Position numbers and translations under genes: made by a program
The notes under the pieces: generated by a model
Seen by the model: only the letters and a program-made list of their open reading frames with translations
Databases searched by the model: none
Told to the model about the DNA's origin: nothing
Shown: in pieces, positions 1 through 10,178 of the stretch
Numbering within the stretch: position 1 is the first letter of the stretch
Layout of the letters: each line of letters opens with the position of its first letter
Assembly: GCA_020073395.1 (NCBI GenBank)
Contig: JAIQFF010000008.1
Location: 1 to 64,000 of the forward strand
Length of the DNA stretch: 64,000 nucleotides
DNA from: Terriglobia bacterium
Lineage (GTDB): Bacteria > Acidobacteriota > Terriglobia > Terriglobales > Acidobacteriaceae
Reading direction: 5' to 3'

Positions 1-771
1 GTTGCCGAAGCTGGCGCCCGCGCCGGGACAGAAATTCACCACGCCTTCGGGCAGACCGCATTCCTCGAGCAGTTCCACGAACTTTGCCGCGATGGTGGGC
101 GAGTCGCTTGAGGGCTTCAGGATGACCGTGTTGCCGCTCACGATCGAGGCCAGCGTCATACCGGCCATGATGGCGCAGGGGAAATTCCACGGCGGAATCA
201 CCGCGCCCACGCCCAGCGGAATGTACAGGAGGGTGTCGCGCTCGCCCGGCATCTGTACCGGCAGTTCGGTCCGCGAGAGGCGCAGCGCTTCGCGCGCGTA
301 GTACTCGCAGAAGTCGATGGTCTCGGCGATATCGGCATCGGCCTCCGCCCAGTTCTTGCTGACTTCAAAAACCAGCCAGGCGCAGAATTCAAACTTGCGT
401 TCCCGCAGCACGTCCCCTACGTGGAAGAGCAGGCTGGCGCGCTCCTCAAAAGATGTCCGGCTCCAGCTGGCGAAGGCTTCGAGCGCCGCCTGCATGGCCG
501 GCTCCACGTGCTCCTTGCCGGCTTTCTGGTGCAGGCCGACCAACTGCGAGGGCCGGGCTGGATTGATGGACTTGATCTTGTCGCTGGTCCTGACCCGCTT
601 GCCTCCAATGACCAGGTCGTACTCGCGGCCCAGTTGGCCACGCACTTTCTCGAGCGCGGCGCGCATCCGGCGGGCAGTTTCTTCTTTGGTGAAGTCGGTG
701 AGTGGTTCGTTTACGAACGGCCCTTCATGCAGGCGAGTCTGTGGGCGGATCGGAGCTTCAACGGTTGCCAT
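1..771 (-). CDS. Aldehyde dehydrogenase, 1-pyrroline-5-carboxylate dehydrogenase-like, 3' end beyond window edge
   Basis: Reverse-strand reading from ATG at 771: MATVEAPIRPQTRLHEGPFVNEPLTDFTKEETARRMRAALEKV...GVGAVIPPWNFPCAIMAGMT...GNTVILKPSSDSP; ALDH PWNFP and GN-TVILKPS motifs; open to position 1, hence absent from the ORF track. Confidence 0.88.
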   Translation of the reverse strand, partial: MATVEAPIRPQTRLHEGPFVNEPLTDFTKEETARRMRAALEKVRGQLGREYDLVIGGKRVRTSDKIKSINPARPSQLVGLHQKAGKEHVEPAMQAALEAFASWSRTSFEERASLLFHVGDVLRERKFEFCAWLVFEVSKNWAEADADIAETIDFCEYYAREALRLSRTELPVQMPGERDTLLYIPLGVGAVIPPWNFPCAIMAGMTLASIVSGNTVILKPSSDSPTIAAKFVELLEECGLPEGVVNFCPGAGASFGN

Positions 772-853
772 GAGCGCACCTCGGAGATATTCGATGCCGG
801 TGGGTCGATGTAAGACTCGATCATTGTAGCACCGGAAAATGTAGCCGAATCGG

Positions 854-904
854 CCGCCGAGCTGCGCTCGGCCGGGCAGGTGAGGACACCTGCCCCTACG
901 TGGG
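854..904 (-). repeat. Family G two-hairpin repeat
   Basis: rc CCACGTAGGGGCAGGTGTCCTCACCTGCCCGGCCGAGCGCAGCTCGGCGG. Confidence 0.82.
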
Positions 905-925
905 TTCCGCGCCGGCTACGACCTG

Positions 926-3900
926 CTATGGGACTTTTACCGATTCGTGATCTTCCGCTGACGGCTGGTAGCTCATGGCGGCAGTGCGCTCGAGTTTGTC
1001 CCAGGCGAAGCGCCGGCCTTCCGCTGCGCGCTTCAGCGTCTTCAGTAAGACGAGAGAGAACAACTGCCGGTAGGCGATACGTTGCAGCCAGACCTGGCTG
1101 AGCAGCCACGGGTCTTCAGGCGCGTCCGGCTGACGGCGTTCCAACGCGAAGGCAATGGCCGAAGCCAGGAAGTCCATCACCAGGAACGCGACAAAGAAAA
1201 CGATGAGGCGTTGAAAGCTGCCGGGATCGGTGGACTCGGGATGAAACGATTTCTGGACGAAGTACCAGATCATACCGACAAAGAACATGATGTCGATCAA
1301 AGGCGAGACCAGGGGCAGCAGGACCTGGAAGATGGCAATATTGGGCAATGCAATCCAGCCCAGCACACCCTCCCGGGCAAATGCGCCGCGATGCTTCCAC
1401 ACCGACTGCAGGATGCCGAACGACCAGCGAAAGCGCTGGCGCATCAGGCCGCGAGCGTTGACCGGGGCTTCCGTATAAGCCAGGGCCATGTCTTCGTATT
1501 CGACGCGATATCCCAATTGCAGCAGGGCCATGGTGAGATCGGCGTCTTCGGCAACGGTGTCGGTGTGGAATCCGCCGGCTTCGCGCACCGCCGAGATGCG
1601 CCAGGCGCCGATCGCGCCCGGCACCACGCTCACCGCTCCCATGGTGTTCAAGGCGCGGCGTTCGAAGTTCTGGCTGGTGATGTACTCCAGGGCTTGCCAG
1701 CGGGTCCAGAGATTGATGCGGTTTCCAACTTTGGCATTGCCCGCGACCGCACCTACCTTGGGGTTCAGGAAGTGAGGTATGAGGCGGGAGATGGCATCGC
1801 GAGCAATAACCGTATCGGCGTCGATGCCGACAAAAATTTCCTCGCCGCCAAGGTGCTCCAGTCCAAAATTAAGAGCGTCCGCCTTGCCGGAGTTCGGCTT
1901 GGTCAGGATGAGGACCCTGCCGCTGGCCGCTTCGAGGGCAAATGCAGCGCGCGCGACTTCGAGCGTCCGGTCACTGGAGCCGTCATCAATCACGATGACA
2001 TGCAGATTGGGATAGTCCGAGGTGAGCGCTGAGCGGATGGTGCGCACGATAACCTTTTCTTCGTTGTACGCAGGAATCAACACCGCAACCGGGGGAAGAA
2101 AGTGGGCCGCGTCGCCGGGAGTTCCATAACGCCGGGGCCAGAGCCGGTCGAAGACGGCGAAGGCGCCGATGAAGAGCAGGCGGCCGGTCATCAGCACGTC
2201 ACCCACAAAGAAAATCCAAGTCATGGCATTAAACGCCAGGGGGAAGAGAGCGAATCCAAACAGGTTCAGGCGCGCGATCCAGCGTTGATTGGAAGGAATG
2301 GGAGGCATCACTTCCGCACGAGTCCGGCCCAGCAATTCGAAGAGCGGCACGATCTGCAATCCCTTTTCCCGGGCGCCGGCGATAATTCCGGGAAGTGCCA
2401 GCACGGTTTGTTCGCGATCGCCTCCGCCATCGTGCAGCAGGATGATGTTGCCGCAGCGAATATCGCCGGGCGCGCAGGGCGGCAGGTGGGACAGGACATC
2501 GGCCACGATTTGGTCGGCGCTGTGGCGCGGATTGTCTCGCCAGTCGTTGGGATCGATCTTGTCGCCGATGGTGATGTAGCCCATGTCCTGCGTGGTCTCG
2601 AGTGGGCGGACCTGATCTTCGGTGTCAGGCTCGGCGTCAATCGAATAGGGCGGGCGAAACAGAATCGTGTGGATGCCCAGCCGGCTGGCAAAAAGCTGCT
2701 CGGTAAGATTGAGTTCCACCGCCCGCATGAAACCGCGCGAAATGTTGCTGATGTCGGGATGGGTAAAAGTATGGTTCCCGATTTCATGGCCCTCGCGGTA
2801 GATGCGGTCGGTAGTGTCGGAAAACTTGTCGGCTTGAATCCCGATCAGAAAGAACGCGGCCGGTGCCCGGGCACTCTTGAGTACGTCGAGAATCTTGGGC
2901 GTCCACTCCGGGTCGGGGCCATCGTCGAAGGTGATGGCGATCTTGTCCGGGCTTGATCCGTAGCGCGCTACCCGATAGGGCTCAGGAAACGAATCGAAGG
3001 TCTGATCGGTAATGATCCCGGTTGACTGATCGAGGGTGATGCTGCGTTGTCCATCGGCAGGCCGGGCCTCGATGCGCAGGATCTCGCCATTACCCTCCAT
3101 GTCCACATCCTGGCCGGGCGGGACGTCTTTCAATTTATTTTCCGCCCCGGCCTCGCCCGGAATGTCCCAGACCCGCCACAGCGAGCGATCTTCCGATCCC
3201 AGCCGCCACAGCGCGAAGGTCTTGATGCCGAGGGACTGAGCCGCCCGCATCTGGTTGAGCGCGGTCACAGCGTCAAGAAACCAGATGTCATGCTGCAGAT
3301 CGTGTTCGTCCAGGTAGCTGATGTGGGGGTTGAGACTGTCGCCGTCAAAGTCCACGTCCGCTTCCGAGTCGCGGGCGGCCAGCCAGGCATCCTGCACGGT
3401 CACGTTGATGTCCTTCACCCCCGGGGGAAGCGCGCCGTGCTTCGGCTTGTGTACCCAGTCGTAACCGTAATTGCCGATGGCCGAGATCAGCTTGTCTTTG
3501 GGGACCACCTTGATTGCCGCTTTGAGGTTGTCGGTGAACCAGTCCTGCGACGCCACCGGGCCGGGCGTGCCCGGCGACGGATAATGTTCGTCGTAGTTCA
3601 TCAGTACGACACCATCAACGCGCGCCGCGACCGCAGCGTAATCGTATTCCTCGTTCCGTGCCTGCACGCTGACGTACAACTTCATGCCCTGCGCATGCAA
3701 GTCATCCGAGAGTTCCTTCAGCAGCGCCAGATAACCTGGCTGCGCATTCCTGGCCAGGGTTTCAAAGTCAATCATCAGGCCGCGATATCGATCGGTGGCT
3801 AGAAAGGACGCTATCTGCCGACGAAAGTTCGCACGGGCTTCCGGACTGTTGAGGAAGGCGCTGACGTCCACCCAATCCGTCCCGTCGAAATTGTTGACCA

Positions 3901-4438
3901 TGGGAAAGACTTCGATGCCGGTCTCTTCCGATTTCAGGAAGGGCATGACCTTGTCATCCACGGACCGGACAGTCGAGTCTTGCATCACGTCGAAGAACTT
4001 GTTGGTCTGTTCATCGATGCTCTGCAACCGGCCATCCGGGGTGAGGGTGTGCAGCCAATCGGGAAATAGCAGATCGATCTGCCGGGCGTATTCGCGCAAG
4101 GATGAAAAGCTGGCGGCATCGTAGGGCACGTAAAATGCCGCCCGAATACCTTCTTCCGCATTCAGCTTCACCTGGGAAGGCGCTCCTCGGGATTTTCGAT
4201 GGCCCCGCAGGTATACCAATTTTCGCCGCTCTTTCGCCTTTTCTCTTTCTTTTTCTTTTAAGGCACGGTAAGGACGTTTCTGGGGCGGCAGCAGGAGGTC
4301 GGGCAAAGGCTCATCGCGCAAAGCCGTGTAGGCAAAGAAAATGACCAGCAGGGTGATGCTTACGCCGATGACGTCGAAGGCCAGTCGTATGCGCTTCCAG
4401 CGGGCCTTGCGGGGATCGAAGAAAACAGGTTGCGCCAT
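926..4438 (-). CDS. Fused GH18-like glycosidase / NodB-type polysaccharide deacetylase / family 2 glycosyltransferase with membrane segments
   Basis: N-terminal GH18-like barrel (GLMIDFETL, VDGVVLMNYDEHY), central CE4 motifs (ITFDDGPDPEWTPKIL, EIGNHTFTHPDIS), C-terminal GT2 (VAVLIPAYNEEKVIVRTI, VIVIDDGSSDRTLEV, QRFRWSFGILQ) plus TM helices. Confidence 0.9.
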   Translation of the reverse strand: MAQPVFFDPRKARWKRIRLAFDVIGVSITLLVIFFAYTALRDEPLPDLLLPPQKRPYRALKEKEREKAKERRKLVYLRGHRKSRGAPSQVKLNAEEGIRAAFYVPYDAASFSSLREYARQIDLLFPDWLHTLTPDGRLQSIDEQTNKFFDVMQDSTVRSVDDKVMPFLKSEETGIEVFPMVNNFDGTDWVDVSAFLNSPEARANFRRQIASFLATDRYRGLMIDFETLARNAQPGYLALLKELSDDLHAQGMKLYVSVQARNEEYDYAAVAARVDGVVLMNYDEHYPSPGTPGPVASQDWFTDNLKAAIKVVPKDKLISAIGNYGYDWVHKPKHGALPPGVKDINVTVQDAWLAARDSEADVDFDGDSLNPHISYLDEHDLQHDIWFLDAVTALNQMRAAQSLGIKTFALWRLGSEDRSLWRVWDIPGEAGAENKLKDVPPGQDVDMEGNGEILRIEARPADGQRSITLDQSTGIITDQTFDSFPEPYRVARYGSSPDKIAITFDDGPDPEWTPKILDVLKSARAPAAFFLIGIQADKFSDTTDRIYREGHEIGNHTFTHPDISNISRGFMRAVELNLTEQLFASRLGIHTILFRPPYSIDAEPDTEDQVRPLETTQDMGYITIGDKIDPNDWRDNPRHSADQIVADVLSHLPPCAPGDIRCGNIILLHDGGGDREQTVLALPGIIAGAREKGLQIVPLFELLGRTRAEVMPPIPSNQRWIARLNLFGFALFPLAFNAMTWIFFVGDVLMTGRLLFIGAFAVFDRLWPRRYGTPGDAAHFLPPVAVLIPAYNEEKVIVRTIRSALTSDYPNLHVIVIDDGSSDRTLEVARAAFALEAASGRVLILTKPNSGKADALNFGLEHLGGEEIFVGIDADTVIARDAISRLIPHFLNPKVGAVAGNAKVGNRINLWTRWQALEYITSQNFERRALNTMGAVSVVPGAIGAWRISAVREAGGFHTDTVAEDADLTMALLQLGYRVEYEDMALAYTEAPVNARGLMRQRFRWSFGILQSVWKHRGAFAREGVLGWIALPNIAIFQVLLPLVSPLIDIMFFVGMIWYFVQKSFHPESTDPGSFQRLIVFFVAFLVMDFLASAIAFALERRQPDAPEDPWLLSQVWLQRIAYRQLFSLVLLKTLKRAAEGRRFAWDKLERTAAMSYQPSAEDHESVKVP

Positions 4439-4511
4439 GGAAATTGCTGTCTATTCATCCTAAGCTGACGTATTCGGGCGGTCAATTGGCGTAGAGTAGC
4501 GCCGGCGCTGC

Positions 4512-5966
4512 TTGTCCGCGGCACTGAGAGCCACGAATTGGTCCGATCAGAGGTATATTCTTAGCGTGCGCCAGTTCGTGCGCCAACACTTTCGATTCTT
4601 TCTGCTGGCTACGTTAGCTGCGGTTGGGCTGCGGCTGCTTTTCCTGTTTCGTTTCCCGGCCATCACCAACGACTCTTTCGTTTATGGCGACATCGCCAAG
4701 AACTGGCTGCAGCATGGCATTTACGGGCTGAGTGGTCCGGAAGAGATTTCTCCTACCTGCATCCGCCTGCCGGGATACCCCGCATTCCTGGCCGCCGTGT
4801 TTGCCATCTTTGGGATGGAACACTACCGGGCGATGTTGGCGCTTCAGTTGTTGGTGGATGTCGGCACCTGTTTCATGATCGCAGACATGGCGCGCCGCCT
4901 GGTTTCTCCCCGGGCCGCCAAGGCGGCATTTCTTTTGGCGGCACTCTGTCCGTTTCTGGCCAGCTACGCTGCGGCTGCTCTCACCGAGACGCTGGAGGTT
5001 TTTTTCACCGTGCTGGCTTTTGATTGCGTCGTCGCGGGCCTGGAGCCGCTGGACCAGAAGCGGTTGCGACCATGGATGGGATGCGGGCTCGCCATCGCCG
5101 CCGCGATTCTGTTGCGTCCGGATGGGGGCTTGATCCTGATTGCGATTGAGTTGTATCTAGGGGCGCTGCTCATCCTGGCCTGGGGACAGGAAAAGAAGGA
5201 CAAGACGGGGGCGAGTCGCCCGCGGCCACACGGGCTCCCGGTGCCACATCTGTTTTGGGCTGGGTTGATTCTTGGGGTGGTCTCTTTGGCGCCGCTGGCG
5301 CCCTGGGCCTGGCGCAATCTGCACACCCTGCACCGCTTCCAGCCCCTGGCGCCGCGCTATGCGAATGAAGAAGACGAGTTTGTCCCCGCCGGATTCAATC
5401 GCTGGGTGAAGACCTGGATGGCCGACTATGCCTCCGTGGAGGAGATCTACTGGCCGGTGCCAGGAGACACCGTGGATGCGGGCAAGCTTCCGGCTCGTGC
5501 CTTTGATTCTGAAGCGCAGCGCCAGCAGACCGAGCAATTGTTGGCAGATTACAACCAGACTCTTCATGTCACGCCGGAACTGGACACCCGGTTTGCGGCT
5601 TTGGCCAAACAGCGCATTCACCAAGCACCTTTGCGGTTCTACCTGTGGTTGCCGGTGGTGCGCATTGCCGACATGTGGCTGCGTCCACGCACGGAAACTC
5701 TGCCCTCCGACACCCGGTGGTGGGAATTTAATGACGATCCGACCTGGTCTGCGCTGGCGGTCACCCTGGGGGTCGTAAATCTCTTATATCTGGGGGCTGG
5801 GGTTGTCGGAGTTCTAAGGGTGCGTTGGACCGTCCCCCTGGGCCTGGTGCTGACATTTGTGCTATTGCGATCTGCCTTTCTGGGAAGCCTGGAGAATCCG
5901 GAGCCCCGCTACACTCTGGAAGCCTACTTCTTCGTCCTTGTTATGGGCAGTGTGTTGTTCAAATAA
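4512..5966 (+). CDS. ArnT/PMT-like family 39 membrane glycosyltransferase
   Basis: Multi-TM protein with RLPGYPAFLAAVFAIFG and ENPEPRYTLEAYFFVLV motifs typical of GT39-like proteins; start could be further downstream. Confidence 0.7.
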   Translation: MSAALRATNWSDQRYILSVRQFVRQHFRFFLLATLAAVGLRLLFLFRFPAITNDSFVYGDIAKNWLQHGIYGLSGPEEISPTCIRLPGYPAFLAAVFAIFGMEHYRAMLALQLLVDVGTCFMIADMARRLVSPRAAKAAFLLAALCPFLASYAAAALTETLEVFFTVLAFDCVVAGLEPLDQKRLRPWMGCGLAIAAAILLRPDGGLILIAIELYLGALLILAWGQEKKDKTGASRPRPHGLPVPHLFWAGLILGVVSLAPLAPWAWRNLHTLHRFQPLAPRYANEEDEFVPAGFNRWVKTWMADYASVEEIYWPVPGDTVDAGKLPARAFDSEAQRQQTEQLLADYNQTLHVTPELDTRFAALAKQRIHQAPLRFYLWLPVVRIADMWLRPRTETLPSDTRWWEFNDDPTWSALAVTLGVVNLLYLGAGVVGVLRVRWTVPLGLVLTFVLLRSAFLGSLENPEPRYTLEAYFFVLVMGSVLFK

Positions 5967-6189
5967 CAGAGTCAACACACGCTGATGGAAACCCGTATTC
6001 TTCCTCTGAAAATAAGGATATTAATCCGAGACATAACGCAGAACTGAAGCAGATTCTTCTTGCAATTGTTGGCCCGATAATTGCACAATGTCGGCCCAAC
6101 AGTGCTGTTCCTATATTTCCCTGGTTTTTTCTTTACAAGTAAATCGCCAGTCGATTGGGCAAGCCATGCGAGCTTTAAAAGGAGCTGCT

Positions 6190-9100
6190 ATGGGTTCTGT
6201 TCGGGGAGTGGCTTTAGCGATTGCCGTCCTGCTGTTTGCGGCCCCGCTGTGGGGTCAAACCGGAACTTCCGCCATTCGCGGAACGGTCACTGACCAACAG
6301 GGGCGGTTGGTTCCCAATGCGACGGTGACCCTCACCAACATGGCCACCAGCGCAGCGCGCACCACGAAGTCAACCGCCAGCGGAGACTTCGTATTCGACT
6401 TGATCCCTCCCGGGGACTACCGCCTGGAGGTCCAGGCCACAGGGTTCCGCAGCAACGTGGTGAACAACCTGCACGCCCTGATCGGGAAGCAGACGGAGAG
6501 CAACGTCCAGTTGGAGGTAGGCGCCGCCACGGAAATCGTGGAGGTCAGGGCTTCTTCGCAGGACGCTCTCATCAACACCCAGGACGCCAGCCTGGGCAAT
6601 AATTTCATTGCTGAGCAGATCACCCAGCTTCCTCTGGAAGCGCGCAACCTGGTCGATTTACTGAGTCTGCAGCCAGGCTCAACCCGCGAAGGCTACACGA
6701 CGGGCGCCCGGGCCGACCAATCGAACGTGACCCTGGATGGCGTGGATATCAACAACGCGCAAAGCGGCAATGCCAACGTCCCGCTCACCACTAACAATCT
6801 GGGAATTGGAACGCTGGGCGGCGACCGTGGCGACATTACTTCCGGGCCGGTGCTCCGTCTTAATGCGGAGGCCGTTGAGGAATTTCGCGTTACCACCGCC
6901 AACGGAAATGCCAACCAGGGCCGCTCGTCCGGTTCCCAGGTGAACCTGGTTACCAAGTCGGGCACCAACAGCTGGCATGGTGCAGCCTTCGAGTTCTATC
7001 GCTCCCGGGGGTTCACAGCCAACGACTGGTTCAACACCCATTCTCAGCCTCAAGTGGATCGCCAGCCGCTGATCCGGAATACGTATGGTGGAGCGCTGGG
7101 CGGTCCGATCGTCAAGAACCGGGCATTTTTCTTTTATAGCTACGAAGCCCGTCACGACGCCAGCGGAACCGGTCAAACCGAAACCGTTCCCTTGCCCTCG
7201 CTCGGCCAGGGCATCATCAACTACCGCTACTGCGCGGATGCCGCCTGCAGCAGCGTGCAACAGGCGTCTCTCGATCTGACCCAGAATGAGGCTGCGTTTC
7301 ACCTCGTGCACGATGGAGATCCGGCCAACCCTGCTATCAACCCGGCCGCATTGAGTGCTCTGGCCGCAGCCGCCGCCAAGTACCCGGCCAACGATTCATC
7401 GCTGGGCGACGGCCTGAATACGTCTGGCTTCCGTTTCAACGCGCCCACGCCGGTGAGACTGAACTCGCACGTGGCCAAGCTGGACTTCAACCTTTCCAAT
7501 AGCCAGGTTGCGTTCGTCCGGGCGAATGTTATTTATGATCATCAGACGCAGGCGAGTTGGTTCCCAGACACCCAGGCACCCCTGGTCTGGAACCACCCCT
7601 GGGGTTTGGCCGCAGGTCATACCTGGACCCTGGGCAACCACTGGGTCAACAATTTCCGCTACGGATTCACCCGGCAGGCCTTCGACCAGGCCGGCGACAG
7701 CAACGGGAACGACCTCAGCTTCCGTTTCGTGTTTCAGCCCACTGGCCAGCAACACACCCTCAGCCGGGTCACGCCGGTGCACAACTTCACCGATGATGTT
7801 TCCTGGATCCGGGGGAACCACAATATCCAGTTTGGGGCCAATATTCGGGTTGTCAGTAACAGCCGGATCAGCTTCGCTAACGCCTACGACAACGCCGTCA
7901 CCAACCCGTCGTTTTACTTAGGCGCGGGCGAGAATGTCTCGGATACGTTCCAGCAATATCTGATCGCGCAAGGCCTGCCCGGCGGGCGAGCCAACGAAAG
8001 TCTGGATTCCACATCAGAAGTGCAAAATGCGGCCACGGCCATCATCGGACGGCTCTCGCAGTACACCGCCGACTTCACTTTCGGGCAGGATGGCACGTTG
8101 CTGGCGCCCGGCCAGCCCGCAGTCCGCGATTTCAAAACCCAGGCTTACGACAGCTACGTTCAGGACACGTGGAAGGTCCGCCCCAATCTGACCCTGACTC
8201 TGGGTCTGCGTTACAGCCTCGAGCGTCCGGTCTATGAGGCAAACGGGTTTGAAGTCCAGCCCAACATACCCCTGGGAACGTATTTCGCGGAACGCCTGGC
8301 GGCTGCGAACCAGGGCAAGAACTTTATCGACCCGATCGTGATCAACAAGTCGGGACCGGCCAACGGCGGCCCCCCCATGTACAACTGGGACAAGAACAAC
8401 TTCCAGCCCCGAATTGCTGTCGCCTGGTCGCCGGACGGTGGCGACGGCTTCTTTGGCCGTTTGCTGGGCCATGGCGGGACTTCGGTGTTTCGCGGCGGTT
8501 TTGCCCTGACCAACGACTATTTTGGCCAGGCTCTGGCCGTGGACTTTGATCTGAATAACACTCTTGGTTTTACGTCCAACTACACCACTCCAGCCAATAC
8601 CTACGATACTCAGGTGAGCGGGCAGGCCGGGCTGGCGCCATTATTCACCGGCTTCAACCAGGACATTCGCACCCTCCCCAACGTCAGCGTCCCAGTGGAT
8701 CTGCAGTTTCCGCTTCACGCGGACTCCGACGAAGGAGAGCGGATCGAGCAGTCTGTCGATTCGAGATTGCACGCGCCCACTGAATACGTGTGGAACTTTA
8801 CCTTCGAGCGTCAATTGCCCGCTGGCATGGTCTTCTCCGCCTCCTACATTGGACGCATGGGACGCAGTCTGCTGGCCCGCCGGGACGCCGTAGCTTTCAA
8901 CAACGTTCGCGATCCACAGAGTGGCGTGACCTGGTACCAGGCCGGTACCGCGCTTGAAAAGCAGCGTCAGAAAGGAATCGACACCAGCCAGATCGCAACC
9001 ATCCCCTTTTTCGAGAATCTCTTTCCCGCTGGCCTGGGGACGATGCTGAACAATGATTTTGGGCTCGATCCATCGTGTAGCGATACCGCTGCCGTTCCAG

Positions 9101-10116
9101 GTTTCGATCCCACCTGGTCCAACACCCAGGTGTTCTACGCCATGCAAAGCCGCACCCCGAGCAACCCCTGCGCTTTCTTTGCGGGAAATGACTGGACGGA
9201 CACGGAAGCGCTGGTGGACCAGGTGATGTTCTTTGATATCGGTCCGGAAGCCACCCGCTTCATGCAGCCGCAGTATGGAGCGCTTTCCGCCTGGAGTACG
9301 GTCGGGAACTCGAACTATCACGCGCTCACCCTGTCACTGCGGGAACGACTGAACAGTCTGTCGTTTGACTTGAACTACAGTTACGCGCATTCGCTGGACG
9401 ACGCTTCCGGCCTGCAAGGGGATACAGCTTTCGCGGTGGCACCGTTTATCGTCAATCCCATCCGCCAGCGTGACAACTATGCCAGTTCTGACTTTGACGT
9501 CAAACATAACGTCAACGCCTCGGCCGTTTGGCAGATGCCTTTCGGCAAGGGCAAAGCCTTTCTGAGTGACGCCAAGGGAATTGCGCAGGCAGCCCTGGGG
9601 GGCTGGCAACTCTCCGGCATCTTCCGCTGGAATACCGGTTTGCCCACATTCTCGCCCTACGACGACGCACGCTGGGCGACCAACTGGAATGTGCAAGCCT
9701 ACGTGACGCCCATCAAGGCAGTCCACACCTGCCCCACCAAGACCGAGACGGCGGACCCGAAGCTGTTCGGCGGATGCGGCGACATCAACCAGGTGTACCA
9801 GAGTTTCCGCAATGCGTACCCGGGCGAGACCGGACCGCGCAATATCTTTCGCGTACCGGATTACATCGACATTGATCTGGGGATCGGAAAGAGCTTCAAC
9901 ATCGGCGAGCGTTATGGCATCCAACTGCGCTGGGATGTTTTTAACGTCACCAACACGCAGCACTTTTCCCAGATCAGCGGCAGCCGCACCGGCTTTGGCG
10001 TGACCCGCGATCCGGCGCTGCGCAATGCGAGCGCTCCCAGCGATTGGTCGAATTTCCTGCCTATCGTGAATGGCCAGGCGCGCATCATGCAGATCGGAGC
10101 GCGCTTCTCGTTCTAG
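6190..10116 (+). CDS. TonB-dependent receptor, Oar-like, with N-terminal carboxypeptidase-regulatory-like domain
   Basis: Signal peptide, then GTSAIRGTVTDQQGRLVPNATVTLTN; plug/barrel motifs (VTKSGTNSWHGAAFEFYR, GGALGGPIVKNRAFFFYSYE); ends in RFSF. AGGAG ribosome site just before ATG 6190. Confidence 0.92.
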   Translation: MGSVRGVALAIAVLLFAAPLWGQTGTSAIRGTVTDQQGRLVPNATVTLTNMATSAARTTKSTASGDFVFDLIPPGDYRLEVQATGFRSNVVNNLHALIGKQTESNVQLEVGAATEIVEVRASSQDALINTQDASLGNNFIAEQITQLPLEARNLVDLLSLQPGSTREGYTTGARADQSNVTLDGVDINNAQSGNANVPLTTNNLGIGTLGGDRGDITSGPVLRLNAEAVEEFRVTTANGNANQGRSSGSQVNLVTKSGTNSWHGAAFEFYRSRGFTANDWFNTHSQPQVDRQPLIRNTYGGALGGPIVKNRAFFFYSYEARHDASGTGQTETVPLPSLGQGIINYRYCADAACSSVQQASLDLTQNEAAFHLVHDGDPANPAINPAALSALAAAAAKYPANDSSLGDGLNTSGFRFNAPTPVRLNSHVAKLDFNLSNSQVAFVRANVIYDHQTQASWFPDTQAPLVWNHPWGLAAGHTWTLGNHWVNNFRYGFTRQAFDQAGDSNGNDLSFRFVFQPTGQQHTLSRVTPVHNFTDDVSWIRGNHNIQFGANIRVVSNSRISFANAYDNAVTNPSFYLGAGENVSDTFQQYLIAQGLPGGRANESLDSTSEVQNAATAIIGRLSQYTADFTFGQDGTLLAPGQPAVRDFKTQAYDSYVQDTWKVRPNLTLTLGLRYSLERPVYEANGFEVQPNIPLGTYFAERLAAANQGKNFIDPIVINKSGPANGGPPMYNWDKNNFQPRIAVAWSPDGGDGFFGRLLGHGGTSVFRGGFALTNDYFGQALAVDFDLNNTLGFTSNYTTPANTYDTQVSGQAGLAPLFTGFNQDIRTLPNVSVPVDLQFPLHADSDEGERIEQSVDSRLHAPTEYVWNFTFERQLPAGMVFSASYIGRMGRSLLARRDAVAFNNVRDPQSGVTWYQAGTALEKQRQKGIDTSQIATIPFFENLFPAGLGTMLNNDFGLDPSCSDTAAVPGFDPTWSNTQVFYAMQSRTPSNPCAFFAGNDWTDTEALVDQVMFFDIGPEATRFMQPQYGALSAWSTVGNSNYHALTLSLRERLNSLSFDLNYSYAHSLDDASGLQGDTAFAVAPFIVNPIRQRDNYASSDFDVKHNVNASAVWQMPFGKGKAFLSDAKGIAQAALGGWQLSGIFRWNTGLPTFSPYDDARWATNWNVQAYVTPIKAVHTCPTKTETADPKLFGGCGDINQVYQSFRNAYPGETGPRNIFRVPDYIDIDLGIGKSFNIGERYGIQLRWDVFNVTNTQHFSQISGSRTGFGVTRDPALRNASAPSDWSNFLPIVNGQARIMQIGARFSF

Positions 10117-10137
10117 GCGGCTACACGGATCGCCTTT

Positions 10138-10171
10138 ACGGCTGAGTCAGCAATGGCTCAGCCGTTTTTTT
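10138..10171 (+). terminator. Rho-independent terminator downstream of TonB-dependent receptor
   Basis: ACGGCTGAG-TCAGCAATGG-CTCAGCCGT followed by T tract. Confidence 0.85.
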
Positions 10172-10178
10172 CGCAGCC

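Noticed and set aside
1082-2956. 316-aa and 284-aa plus-strand ORFs antisense to the GH18/CE4/GT2 gene
   Set aside because: Shadow ORFs of a well-supported minus-strand gene.
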